From the NCBI GenBank assembly GCA_020073165.1, contig JAIQFP010000010.1:1-64000 (forward strand): a stretch of DNA of 64,000 nt, read 5' to 3'. Positions within the stretch are counted from its first letter, which is position 1, and each line of letters starts with the position of its first letter. This DNA is from Terriglobia bacterium (GTDB lineage Bacteria; Acidobacteriota; Terriglobia; Terriglobales; Acidobacteriaceae). The position numbers were made by a program, and so were the translations under genes. Of the stretch, positions 34,643 through 42,010 are shown in pieces. Below the pieces are notes generated by a model that saw only the letters and a list, made by a program, of their open reading frames with translations, did not search any database and had not been told where the DNA came from.

Positions 34643-35379
34643 TTCTCCAGAGCTTCATTCACATCCCGAACAAGATTCCGGATGTAGTTGCGGCGGTTCA
34701 GCAGGTCGAGCATCTGGTTGCGAACCTTGATGCGGTCATCTTCGCTGCCGCTGTCTACCAACTTGTCCCACTGATTCCAGTGGCCTTTCAGTTCGGCCAA
34801 CAGGGCTTCGTACTTCTCTTCGAGATTTGATTTATGCTTGCGCAACTCTTCGACCAGGGCGGGATCGTCCTCGCCCATTTTCTTCTGCATGCGCAACTCT
34901 TCGAGTTGCATATTGAGTTCGAAGACTTCTTCCAGCAGATCGGGAGGCACGACCTGCTTCTTGACCTCGCCCGTGGCGCGGGCTTTTTCCGTGGCGGTCT
35001 TGGACTGTTCTTCGAGTTCCACGCCTTCCAGTCGCAGCAGATATTCGGTCCGCTTGATCGGATCCTTGAGGGTTCGATACGCGTCGTTCAGCAGGGAACT
35101 CTGCTCCATGCTCCACTCCTGCTCCTGTGGCTGGGATTGGGCATACACATCGGGATGGAGTTTCCGGCTGAGGACGTAGAACTCCCGCTCCAGGAGGGCG
35201 GTGTCCAGACTCAGTTTGCGGGGCAGGGCGAAAAAAGTGAAATAATCCGCCGGGACCGGGGGCTGGACCTTGCCGCAGGCGCTGCAGAAGTGCACGGCGC
35301 GCATGGTGCCGCAGGACCAGCAGGTGGAAGTGGCCTCGCCGGGCATGATGAGACTCGACTTGGATTCTGGATTCGCCAT
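34639..35379 (-). CDS. hscB: HscB J-domain co-chaperone with N-terminal Cys4 motif
   Basis: A 246-aa J-protein; E. coli HscB is about 170 aa. The J domain carries the invariant HPD ([11 protein letters not shown]), and the C-terminal helical domain binds IscU. The extra N-terminus contains CWSC...CSAC, a four-cysteine motif like that of human HSC20 and plant HscB rather than the enterobacterial protein. The C-terminal domain is also longer, with a charged insertion (about residues 125-190). Translation starts at ATG 35379. It stimulates HscA ATPase. Confidence 0.9.
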   Translation of the reverse strand: MANPESKSSLIMPGEATSTCWSCGTMRAVHFCSACGKVQPPVPADYFTFFALPRKLSLDTALLEREFYVLSRKLHPDVYAQSQPQEQEWSMEQSSLLNDAYRTLKDPIKRTEYLLRLEGVELEEQSKTATEKARATGEVKKQVVPPDLLEEVFELNMQLEELRMQKKMGEDDPALVEELRKHKSNLEEKYEALLAELKGHWNQWDKLVDSGSEDDRIKVRNQMLDLLNRRNYIRNLVRDVNEALEN

Positions 35380-35386
35380 AAACAAA

Positions 35387-35498
35387 TTCACCACGGAGGC
35401 TCACCGCTTGCGCCGCCCGGTGCCCGGCGCGGCTCATGGTGGCGCCGTGGTGATCAAACATCAGGTCAAGGGCGGCGGACAAGAGTGCCCGCCCCACA
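35387..35498. repeat. Composite repeat between iscA and hscB (class A arm pair plus class B palindrome)
   Basis: The left arm CACCACGGAGGCTCACC (about 35389-35405) can pair with GGTGGCGCCGTGGTG (35438-35452), a class A inverted repeat. It is followed at 35472-35498 by a GC-rich palindrome (GGCGGACA...TGCCCGCC on this strand, CACAC flank) of class B type. A second copy of that palindrome lies at about 62301-62326. Confidence 0.6.
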
Positions 35499-35503
35499 CA
35501 CGC

Positions 35504-35881
35504 TCAACCCGAGAAAGAGGTTCCACAGCCGCACGACTTCGACGCATTCGGATTCACGAAGACGAAGCCCTGCTGCATTAGGGTCTCCTGGTAATCGAGC
35601 GTCATGCCATGCAGGTAGATGAACGACTTTGGATCGACAAACACCCGCACGTCGCCGAACTGGAAGATGCGGTCGCGCTCGCGGGGTTGGGTGTCGAAGC
35701 GGATGTTGTAACTCAATCCCGAGCAGCCACCCCCCTGCACGCCCAGACGCAACCCGCCCTGTTCGGACGAAATGCCTTCCTTGGTCATCGCAGTGCGAAT
35801 CCTGGCGATGGCCCGGTCGGTCACCTGGACGCCCTTGGCGGGGGCGGCCGGTGTCGCTGTGTTGGCCGTTGTTTCTGTCAT
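35504..35881 (-). CDS. iscA: IscA-type (A-type carrier) iron-sulfur protein
   Basis: A 125-aa A-type carrier. The three cluster-binding cysteines are present in GGGCSGLSY and SCGCGTSF. It has an N-terminal Ala/Thr-rich extension of about 18 residues and then the HesB-like domain. The protein carries iron or clusters between IscU and [4Fe-4S] apoproteins. Gene order iscU-iscA is conserved, with a 16-bp gap. Confidence 0.93.
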   Translation of the reverse strand: MTETTANTATPAAPAKGVQVTDRAIARIRTAMTKEGISSEQGGLRLGVQGGGCSGLSYNIRFDTQPRERDRIFQFGDVRVFVDPKSFIYLHGMTLDYQETLMQQGFVFVNPNASKSCGCGTSFSG

Positions 35882-35897
35882 GGGTTCCCCAACAGCC

Positions 35898-36320
35898 TTA
35901 CTGATGCGCCTCGGCCGTCGCGGGAGCTTTTGCCTCCACGCCGTTCTTCTTCTTCCAGTCGTGGATAGCCGCGCGGATGGCGTCCTCGGCCAGCACGGAG
36001 CAATGGATCTTCACCGGCGGAAGGGACAGTTCCTTCACGATCTCGGTGTTTTTGATCTGCAGGGCTTCCTCGACGGTCTTGCCCTTTACCCACTCGGTGG
36101 CAAGCGAGGATGAGGCGATAGCCGAGCCGCAACCAAAGGTCTTGAACTTGGCATCTTCGATGACGCTGGTCTGCGGATTGACCTTGATCTGCAGCTTCAT
36201 CACGTCGCCGCACTCGGGCGCGCCGACGAGACCTGTGCCCACGTCCTGGCTGCTCTTGTCCATCGAGCCCACGTTGCGGGGGTTGGAGTAATGGTCGAGA
36301 ACCTTATCGCTGTATGACAT
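35898..36320 (-). CDS. iscU: IscU scaffold protein
   Basis: A 140-aa NifU-N/IscU scaffold. The three conserved cysteines are seen in GAPECGDVMKL, FGCGSAIASSS and IHCSVLAEDA. The HscA recognition motif LPPVK is intact (ELSLPPVKIHCS). A short C-terminal tail (KAPATAEAHQ) extends past the usual end. IscU receives sulfur from IscS and assembles the cluster. Confidence 0.95.
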   Translation of the reverse strand: MSYSDKVLDHYSNPRNVGSMDKSSQDVGTGLVGAPECGDVMKLQIKVNPQTSVIEDAKFKTFGCGSAIASSSLATEWVKGKTVEEALQIKNTEIVKELSLPPVKIHCSVLAEDAIRAAIHDWKKKNGVEAKAPATAEAHQ

Positions 36321-36330
36321 GCGTAATCTC

Positions 36331-36433
36331 CAGGTTTCAAAGTTTCAAAAGTTTCAAGGTTTCAAAGACCTCAGCAGTCGCTGCGAATGGCAAGGAAAAC
36401 CCTGAAACTCTGAAACCTTGCCACCTTGAAACC
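36331..36433. repeat. Inverted tandem-unit repeat between iscS and iscU (class A, GTTTCAA type)
   Basis: The left arm (36331-36366) has four units of GTTTCAA(A/G). The right arm (36401-36433) reads CTGAAACTCTGAAACCTTG...CTTGAAACC, complementary to it. The loop is about 34 nt. The element fills the iscS-iscU gap and ends at the iscS stop codon. Confidence 0.7.
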
Positions 36434-37702
36434 TTATTCCGCTGCCCACTTCACGCTCTTCAAATCCACGCCTTCTTTCGCCATCTCGTAGAGCGGCGAC
36501 AGTTCGCGCAGACGTTGTACCGTGTCCACTACCCGGTCGGCTACGTAATCCACTTCGGCTTCGGTATTGAAGCGGCCCAGGCCGAAACGGATGGAACTGT
36601 GCGCCAAATCGTCGCCGGTGCCGAGAGCTTTCAATACATACGACGGTTCCAGCGTCGCCGAGGTGCAGGCCGAACCGCTCGAGACGGCAATATCGTTGAT
36701 GCCCATCAGCAACGACTCGCCTTCCACGTAGGCGAAGCTGATGTTCAGGTTGCCAGGCAGACGATGCTCCATGGTGCCGTTGATATAGACCTCATCCAGT
36801 CGGCCCATAATCTTGTCGCGAAGCCGATTGCGCAGTCCGGCCAGATGGCAGCTCTCCTTGGGCATCTCCTCGGTCGCGATCGCGCAGGCCTTGCCCAGGC
36901 CCACGATGCCGGGCACATTGAGGGTTCCGGAACGCATGCCGCGCTCGTGGCCGCCGCCATCAATGATGGGGGAAATCTGCACACGGGGGTTCTTGCGACG
37001 CACGTACAACGCGCCCACACCCTTGGGACCGTACATCTTGTGGGCGGAGATCGACATCACGTCGATGTTCTGCTTGTTGACGTCTACGGGGACTTTGCCG
37101 ACCGCCTGCGTCGCATCGGTGTGGAAAATGATGCCGCGCTCGCGACAGAGCTTGCCAATTTCAGCCCAGGGCTGCAGCACGCCAATCTCATTGTTGGCCG
37201 CCATGATCGTAACCAGGATGGTCTTGTCGTCCATGGCGCGCTTCAGGTCGTCGAGATCAACCAGTCCGTCCTTCTGCACCGGCAGGTAGGTGACGCGGTA
37301 GCCGTACTTCTCCAGCCGCTTGCAGGTGTCGAGCACGGCCTTGTGCTCGGTGACGGCGGTGATGATGTGGTTGCCCTTCTCCTTGTACATCTCGGCCACG
37401 CCCTTGATGGCCAGGTTGTCGCTTTCGGTCGCACCCGAGGTGAAGATGATTTCTTTGGTCGTGGCGCCGACCAGCCTGGCAATGCGCTCGCGCGCGGTCT
37501 CGACACCTTCCTCGGCAGCCCAGCCGAAGGAGTGATTCCGGCTGGCCGCGTTGCCGAACTTTTCCATGAAGTAGGGCAGCATTTCCTCGAGGACCCGGGG
37601 GTCCATCGGCGTGGTGGCATGGTTGTCCATGTAGATGGGCAACTTGATTCCGTTGGGGGCGATGTGCTGCTCCTGGGGGATCGTCTTTACATCCGTGCTC
37701 AT
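36434..37702 (-). CDS. iscS: IscS cysteine desulfurase
   Basis: A 422-aa PLP enzyme that takes sulfur from cysteine for cluster assembly. The PLP lysine is in [12 protein letters not shown], the active-site Cys loop is [17 protein letters not shown], and the N-terminus reads [14 protein letters not shown]. It is longer by about 20 residues at the N-terminus than E. coli IscS. The ATG follows GGAGAACC. It is the second gene of the isc operon. Confidence 0.95.
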   Translation of the reverse strand: MSTDVKTIPQEQHIAPNGIKLPIYMDNHATTPMDPRVLEEMLPYFMEKFGNAASRNHSFGWAAEEGVETARERIARLVGATTKEIIFTSGATESDNLAIKGVAEMYKEKGNHIITAVTEHKAVLDTCKRLEKYGYRVTYLPVQKDGLVDLDDLKRAMDDKTILVTIMAANNEIGVLQPWAEIGKLCRERGIIFHTDATQAVGKVPVDVNKQNIDVMSISAHKMYGPKGVGALYVRRKNPRVQISPIIDGGGHERGMRSGTLNVPGIVGLGKACAIATEEMPKESCHLAGLRNRLRDKIMGRLDEVYINGTMEHRLPGNLNISFAYVEGESLLMGINDIAVSSGSACTSATLEPSYVLKALGTGDDLAHSSIRFGLGRFNTEAEVDYVADRVVDTVQRLRELSPLYEMAKEGVDLKSVKWAAE

Positions 37703-37721
37703 GATGGTTCTCCTGAAAAAT

Positions 37722-37755
37722 CCAGGCTCCAGGCTTTGGGCTCTAGGCTCTGGTC
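37722..37755. repeat. Tandem-unit repeat between iscR and iscS (class A half, AGGCTCC type)
   Basis: Imperfect 7-bp units CCAGGCTC, CAGGCTT, GGGCTCT, AGGCTCT. No complementary arm was found nearby, so this is a half-element. The reverse-complement version of the same unit occurs at 48171-48206 around the miaA stop codon. Confidence 0.6.
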
Positions 37756-37762
37756 CGACGCA

Positions 37763-38230
37763 TTATGTGATCGTCACCAGCTCGGCGATCTTCTTCTCCA
37801 CGCTGCCGGCTTCGCTCTCGGCGGCTGGCTCTTCTTTCATTTGCGAAATCGTGATGCGCCGCAGTACCTCTTCGATGCTCTGGTTCACCCGCCGCAGCGG
37901 CTCGCGGATATTGCAGCGATCGGTCTGGTCGCACTCCCCGCGCACCGTGACACACGAAGTGATGAACAACGGCCCATCGATGGCGCGAATCACTTCAAAA
38001 GCGCTGATCTTGGTGGCATCGCGGGCCAGGGTATAGCCACCGTTAATGCCGTGCTGAGAGTGCAGCAACCCGGCCTTCACCAGCCGCTGCAGAATCTTGG
38101 CCAGCGCCTCTTGCGGAATGCCGTAGGCGTCTGCCACATCTTTGGCGCTACATGAACCTTCAGGTGCATGCTCCGCCAGATGCTTCATGGCCATCAGGCC
38201 ATAGTCGGCTTTCTTGGTCAGCTTGAGCAT
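37763..38230 (-). CDS. iscR: IscR, Rrf2-family iron-sulfur regulator
   Basis: A 155-aa Rrf2 protein. The winged helix covers residues 1-75 (KADYGLMAMKHLAEHA). The [2Fe-2S] cysteines fit C-x6-C-x5-C in CVTVRGECDQTDRC near residue 90-105. IscR senses cluster status and represses the isc operon when holo. A GACT-A5-GGTC box overlaps the predicted start of its own transcript. Confidence 0.93.
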   Translation of the reverse strand: MLKLTKKADYGLMAMKHLAEHAPEGSCSAKDVADAYGIPQEALAKILQRLVKAGLLHSQHGINGGYTLARDATKISAFEVIRAIDGPLFITSCVTVRGECDQTDRCNIREPLRRVNQSIEEVLRRITISQMKEEPAAESEAGSVEKKIAELVTIT

Positions 38231-38247
38231 GGCTCGATTTCGCTAAA

Positions 38248-38266
38248 TCCGACCTTTTTAGTCGGA
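38248..38266 (-). promoter_or_regulatory. IscR/Rrf2 operator upstream of iscR
   Basis: TCCGAC-N7-GTCGGA is a perfect palindrome. On the minus strand it reads GTCCGACTAAAAAGGTCGGA and agrees well with the type 1 IscR consensus (GACT-R-W3-Y-AGTC core). It lies immediately downstream of the -10 box, where a repressor would block transcription of the isc operon. Confidence 0.75.
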
Positions 38267-38273
38267 CATCACT

Positions 38274-38302
38274 ATTCTAAGGCCAAGACGCCTTGAACGC
38301 AA
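38274..38302 (-). promoter_or_regulatory. Promoter of the isc operon
   Basis: On the minus strand: TTGCGT (-35), a 17-bp spacer and TAGAAT (-10), with the start expected about 38266. Spacing is ideal, and the Rrf2 box covers the start. Confidence 0.65.
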
Positions 38303-38373
38303 CCCTCCGCAGGCAGCGGTATCAAACCATAGTTGGACGGTAAGAATATGAAGGTAAGTGGGTTAGGTGACTA

Positions 38374-38388
38374 CGACTCTTTTGGTCG
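38374..38388 (+). promoter_or_regulatory. Second Rrf2-like box, CGAC-N7-GTCG
   Basis: The sequence CGACTCTTTTGGTCG has the same half-sites and the same 7-bp spacing as the isc operator, 110 bp away. It faces the small zinc-ribbon gene on the plus strand. No strong promoter is seen beside it. Confidence 0.5.
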
Positions 38389-38610
38389 CATTTTTGGATA
38401 GGATTTGCTATGGCAAACTGGCTCAAAGCGAACCATGGCACTCAAGGGCATGTGCACAAAGATGACCCGCGGGGACTTGACAAGCCCGGGGGTGGGTCTA
38501 AAATACCGCCAATTTCCGGCGATTTATCCCAAGCCCGCTCGGGTGGGGGAACGCAGCCCGGATTTATGACTCCAATCCCGCCGTCGCCAGTCCCCGAGAA
38601 GAGAAGCAAC

Positions 38611-38760
38611 ATGGAAGCGTGTAAGCACCCGCGCGTGCAGATCGTGGCCCGTGAAGAAGACGCCGAATTTGTGGAGTGCATGGAATGCGGCGATATCTTC
38701 GAGGCTAGCGAATTCAAAGACATGAACATCGAAGAAAGCAAACTGGGCGACGAAGCCTGA
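38611..38760 (+). CDS. Small zinc-ribbon protein (49 aa)
   Basis: A very short protein with possible zinc ligands Cys4, His6, Cys23 and Cys26, followed by an acidic C-terminus. ATG 38611 follows GAGAAG. An in-frame ATG at 38410 (with AGGA before it) could extend the protein to 116 aa, but the added stretch uses ATA and TTA codons and Gly/Pro-rich sequence and looks non-coding. The gene lies behind the second Rrf2-like box, so iron-sulfur-linked control is possible. Confidence 0.6.
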   Translation: MEACKHPRVQIVAREEDAEFVECMECGDIFEASEFKDMNIEESKLGDEA

Positions 38761-38919
38761 ACCATCCGCCAGCCGATACCCAACCTCCACTCGCGGTGCT
38801 GCGCCCGGAATGGGGCGCGCAGTGACAAAAGTAATCTGAGCGACCGGCTTTGCGCTTGTCCCTGGTCTGCACACTTTGTTAGCGTCGGCTGGGGGTATAC
38901 CTCTGCCCCGGAGAGGTCT

Positions 38920-39312
38920 ATGTCACTGGTAGCCTTGGTAGTGGACGATTCCATGCTCATTCGCCACACCGTGTGCCGTTTTCTGGAAGAACGCGGCTTT
39001 GTCGTGGAGTCGGCGACCAACGGCCAGGACGCCCTGGAAACCCTGAAGCAGATTCAGCCTGACCTCATCATTACCGACATGCAGATGCCGAAGATGGGCG
39101 GGAGCGAATTCATCACTGCCTTGAAGGGTCAGCCCGCCACGGCGAAGACACCCATCGTCATAGTGGCGGGGCGCCAGAGCGCCTTCCACAAGAGTGAAAA
39201 GCGGGCCGATTTCACCATCTTCAAGGACATTGATATCGAAGACCAGTTGGCAAAAGCGCTGGATGCGGTGCTGGGGGCGCGCGCGGCCAAGGGGCAGGCC
39301 GCTGGAAACTAG
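38920..39312 (+). CDS. CheY-like single-domain response regulator
   Basis: A 130-aa receiver domain: VVDDSMLIRHTV acidic pocket, phospho-Asp at about residue 53 (IITDMQMPKMGG), and a conserved Lys late in the domain (FTIFKDIDIED). There is no output domain, so it must act by protein contact or phosphotransfer. No kinase or chemotaxis gene is adjacent. Confidence 0.85.
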   Translation: MSLVALVVDDSMLIRHTVCRFLEERGFVVESATNGQDALETLKQIQPDLIITDMQMPKMGGSEFITALKGQPATAKTPIVIVAGRQSAFHKSEKRADFTIFKDIDIEDQLAKALDAVLGARAAKGQAAGN

Positions 39313-39315
39313 GAG

Positions 39316-39429
39316 CAAGCACTTAGCACTTGGCCTTTAGCACTTAGCCACGTAGGTTCCAGCCAGGATTCGCAAACCTCCCAAACTGAACACGGAACAA
39401 CTCCGTTCAGGGGCCAAGTGCCCATTGCC
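39316..39429. repeat. Inverted tandem-unit repeat (class A, AGCACTT type)
   Basis: The left arm has units AGCACTT, AGCACTT, GGCCTTT, AGCACTT (39316-39349). The right arm GGCCAAGTGCCCATTGCC (39412-39429) is partly complementary (GCACTTGGCC against GGCCAAGTGC). It lies between the response-regulator gene and tsaD, which are convergent. Confidence 0.5.
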
Positions 39430-39446
39430 AGTTGTTGAATGCTGTA

Positions 39447-40598
39447 TTACCGCAGCGCCATACCTGCTTCCGCGGAGAAATCCATGGGCGCGAAATCTCC
39501 GGCCAGGAGCTTGGGATAGGCCGCAGCTGCGATCATGGCCGCGTTGTCGGTGGAGAGCGGGCGGGAGGGGAAGTACACGGGCAGTCCTTGCATGGCAGCG
39601 TCGCGCTCGAAGCGCTGGCGCAGCTCGTGGTTGGCGGCCACGCCTCCGGTCACGAACAGCGTTGCAATGTCGTAAGCCTGGGCGGCCGCTAAGGTTTTGC
39701 CGACAAGATCCTCCACCATCGCCCGCTGAAAAGAGGCAACCAAGTCCTGGACTTGCTTGTCCGTGTGCGCGAGGTAGTCTTCCGTTTTCGGCTTTGGACT
39801 TGCCGCCAGGGCTCTGCGCCGCGCTTCAATTGCGGCTTGCAGGTTGTGCGTCTCGACGTAGCGCAAGACTGCGGTCTTGATTCCGCTGTAGGAGAAATCA
39901 AAGCGGGGGCGGTCTTCCGGTTCCGACACTTTACCCTTCTTGCGGCGGTCAGGATGCTTGATCTGGGATGGCGGAAACTTCACCGCGGTGGGATCGCCGT
40001 GAGGGGAAAGCTGGTCGATGACGGGGCCGCCCGGATAGCCCAGGCCGAGCAGTTTAGCGACTTTGTCGAACGCCTCTCCGGCAGCATCGTCGCGGGTGTG
40101 GCCGATATTCTCGTAGGACCAGGCGTCGGCGCGCTGCTCCGCCAGGTAAAGGTGCGTGTGGCCGCCGGAAACCACCAGCGCCAGCACCGGAAAATTGACC
40201 TCGTGATTGCCCTTCTGGCGCTCCTCGAGCAGCACCGCGTGAATGTGGCCTTCGAGGTGGTTCACCGCAATCAAAGGCTTGTCGAGGGCAAACGCAAGCG
40301 CCTTGGCATAGCTGATGCCAACCAGCAGCGCGCCGGCCAGCCCCGGTCCCTGGGTGACAGCGAGCGCGTCAACGGATTGGTAGGATTGTCCGGCGTCGGC
40401 AAGCGCCTTGCGCACCACCGGCACGATGGCTCGCAGATGCTCGCGTGACGCCAATTCGGGTACCACTCCACCGTAGGGCTGGTGGGTGGCGATCTGCGAG
40501 AACACCACGTTGGAGACAATCTTCTCGCCTGCGCGGACTACCGCCGCGGCGGTCTCGTCGCAGGAGGTCTCGATGCCGAGGATGTGGGCGAGGGGCAT
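39447..40598 (-). CDS. tsaD: tRNA N6-adenosine threonylcarbamoyltransferase TsaD
   Basis: A 383-aa ASKHA-fold enzyme that, with TsaB and TsaE, makes t6A37 in tRNAs reading ANN codons. Landmarks are ETSCDETAAAVV, GPGLAGALLVG, the metal-binding HLEGHIHA and GGHTHL, and GGVAANHELR. A basic insertion (about residues 215-235, KHPDRRKKGKVSEPEDR) is longer than in E. coli. The gene is divergent from cca, with 23 bp between the starts. The two act on tRNA. Confidence 0.93.
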   Translation of the reverse strand: MPLAHILGIETSCDETAAAVVRAGEKIVSNVVFSQIATHQPYGGVVPELASREHLRAIVPVVRKALADAGQSYQSVDALAVTQGPGLAGALLVGISYAKALAFALDKPLIAVNHLEGHIHAVLLEERQKGNHEVNFPVLALVVSGGHTHLYLAEQRADAWSYENIGHTRDDAAGEAFDKVAKLLGLGYPGGPVIDQLSPHGDPTAVKFPPSQIKHPDRRKKGKVSEPEDRPRFDFSYSGIKTAVLRYVETHNLQAAIEARRRALAASPKPKTEDYLAHTDKQVQDLVASFQRAMVEDLVGKTLAAAQAYDIATLFVTGGVAANHELRQRFERDAAMQGLPVYFPSRPLSTDNAAMIAAAAYPKLLAGDFAPMDFSAEAGMALR

Positions 40599-40621
40599 AG
40601 ACCTTATATTATCTGACAGTA

Positions 40622-42007
40622 GTGCGATGCCGGACGGCCCACGCTTTGCTGAAAGACTTTGCCATTTCGATTGTTCGCACGCTGCGGGAGCGCGGCCATC
40701 AGGCCTATCTGGTGGGTGGATGTGTGCGCGACCTCGTGCTGGGACGCGAGCCTGCGGACTACGATGTCACTACCGACGCCACCCCGGACGAGGTGATGCG
40801 GATTTTTCCGGAGACTTATGCTGTCGGGGCGCAGTTCGGGGTGGTGCTGGTGCCTCTGCCGGCGGGAGACGCAGCAAGCTGCGTCTCTACGGAGGCTTCG
40901 GAGCATCCGAAGACCAACGCCGTCGAGGTCGCTACCTTCCGCAGCGATGTTGGATACAGTGACGGGCGGCATCCGGACCAGGTGCGCTATAGCAAGGACC
41001 CGCGGGAAGATGTTGAGCGGCGCGATTTCACCATCAATGGCCTGCTTTTCGATCCTATCAAGGACGAGGTGCTGGATTTTGTTGGCGGGCGTGCGGACCT
41101 GGACGCGGGCGTCGTTCGCACTATCGGCGACGCGGAACGCCGCTTCGCGGAAGACAAGCTGCGCATGTTGCGGGCGGTGCGATTTGCGGCGCGCTTTGAA
41201 TACCAGATCGAACCGAAGACTTCCGCCGCTATTCCAAAGATGGCGGCTCAAATTCACCAGGTTTCGCGCGAGCGGGTGCGGGACGAACTCACTCGAATGC
41301 TCACTGAAGGCCACGCCCGTCGTGCTTTTCTGCTGCTCGACGAGAGCGGGCTGCTGAATGAGATTTTGCCGGAGATTACCGCCATGAAGGGCGTGGAGCA
41401 GCCACCCCAGTTTCATCCTGAGGGTGACGTGTTCGTGCACACCCTGCTTCTGCTCGACAAACTGCCGCATCCTTGCCCGCTCACGCTGGCCTGGGGCGCG
41501 CTGCTGCACGATGTGGGCAAGCCGCCGACGTTTCGTGTGGCTCCGGACCGCATCCGCTTCGACGGGCATGTGGAAGTGGGGATGAAGATGGCACAGGAAA
41601 TTCTTCACCGCCTGCGTTTTTCGAATGACGACACCGAGCAGATTCTAGCGCTGGTGGCCAACCACATGCGTTTTGCCGACGTACAAAAGATGAAAGAGTC
41701 CACCTTCAAGAAATTCATCCGCATGCCGGAATTTGCCGAGCACCTGGAACTGCATCGCATAGACTGCCAGGCCAGTCATGGCGACCTGGCGTCCTACCAG
41801 TACACACGGGAGAGGATGGCTTCCATCCCGCCCGAGGCCATTCGCCCCACGCCGCTCATCACGGGCGACGATCTGATCGCCGCCGGCTACGAACCCGGGC
41901 CGCGTTTCAAGGAAATTCTGGGCGCCGTGGAGGATGGACAACTGGAGGGAAGGCTAACCACCAGAACGGACGCGCTGGCGCTGGTTCAGCAGCAGTTCCC
42001 GCGTTAA
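40622..42007 (+). CDS. cca: CCA tRNA nucleotidyltransferase with HD domain
   Basis: A 461-aa class II nucleotidyltransferase. The head has LVGGCVRDLVLG and the catalytic DYDVTTDA (Asp-x-Asp), followed by RRDFTINGL. A C-terminal HD domain carries LLHDVGKPP. It adds or repairs the tRNA 3' CCA. An in-frame class B palindrome sits in the loop after GVVLVPLPAG (about residues 80-92), an insertion that most homologues lack. The GTG start lies 23 bp from divergent tsaD. Confidence 0.9.
   Translation: MRCRTAHALLKDFAISIVRTLRERGHQAYLVGGCVRDLVLGREPADYDVTTDATPDEVMRIFPETYAVGAQFGVVLVPLPAGDAASCVSTEASEHPKTNAVEVATFRSDVGYSDGRHPDQVRYSKDPREDVERRDFTINGLLFDPIKDEVLDFVGGRADLDAGVVRTIGDAERRFAEDKLRMLRAVRFAARFEYQIEPKTSAAIPKMAAQIHQVSRERVRDELTRMLTEGHARRAFLLLDESGLLNEILPEITAMKGVEQPPQFHPEGDVFVHTLLLLDKLPHPCPLTLAWGALLHDVGKPPTFRVAPDRIRFDGHVEVGMKMAQEILHRLRFSNDDTEQILALVANHMRFADVQKMKESTFKKFIRMPEFAEHLELHRIDCQASHGDLASYQYTRERMASIPPEAIRPTPLITGDDLIAAGYEPGPRFKEILGAVEDGQLEGRLTTRTDALALVQQQFPR
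40866..40887. repeat. Palindrome in frame inside cca (class B)
   Basis: GAGACGCAGC-AA-GCTGCGTCTC is a perfect 10-bp stem with a 2-nt loop, followed by TAC. An identical 25-bp copy lies inside another gene at 46581-46605. Here it encodes part of the segment after PLPAG, read through without a stop. Confidence 0.8.
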
Positions 42008-42010
42008 CGC

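Noticed and set aside
38410-38610. N-terminal extension of the small zinc-ribbon protein from ATG 38410
   Set aside because: Codon use (ATA, TTA) and Gly/Pro-rich low-complexity text differ from the neighbours; the ATG at 38611 has a good GAGAAG site. Kept as an alternative in the entry.
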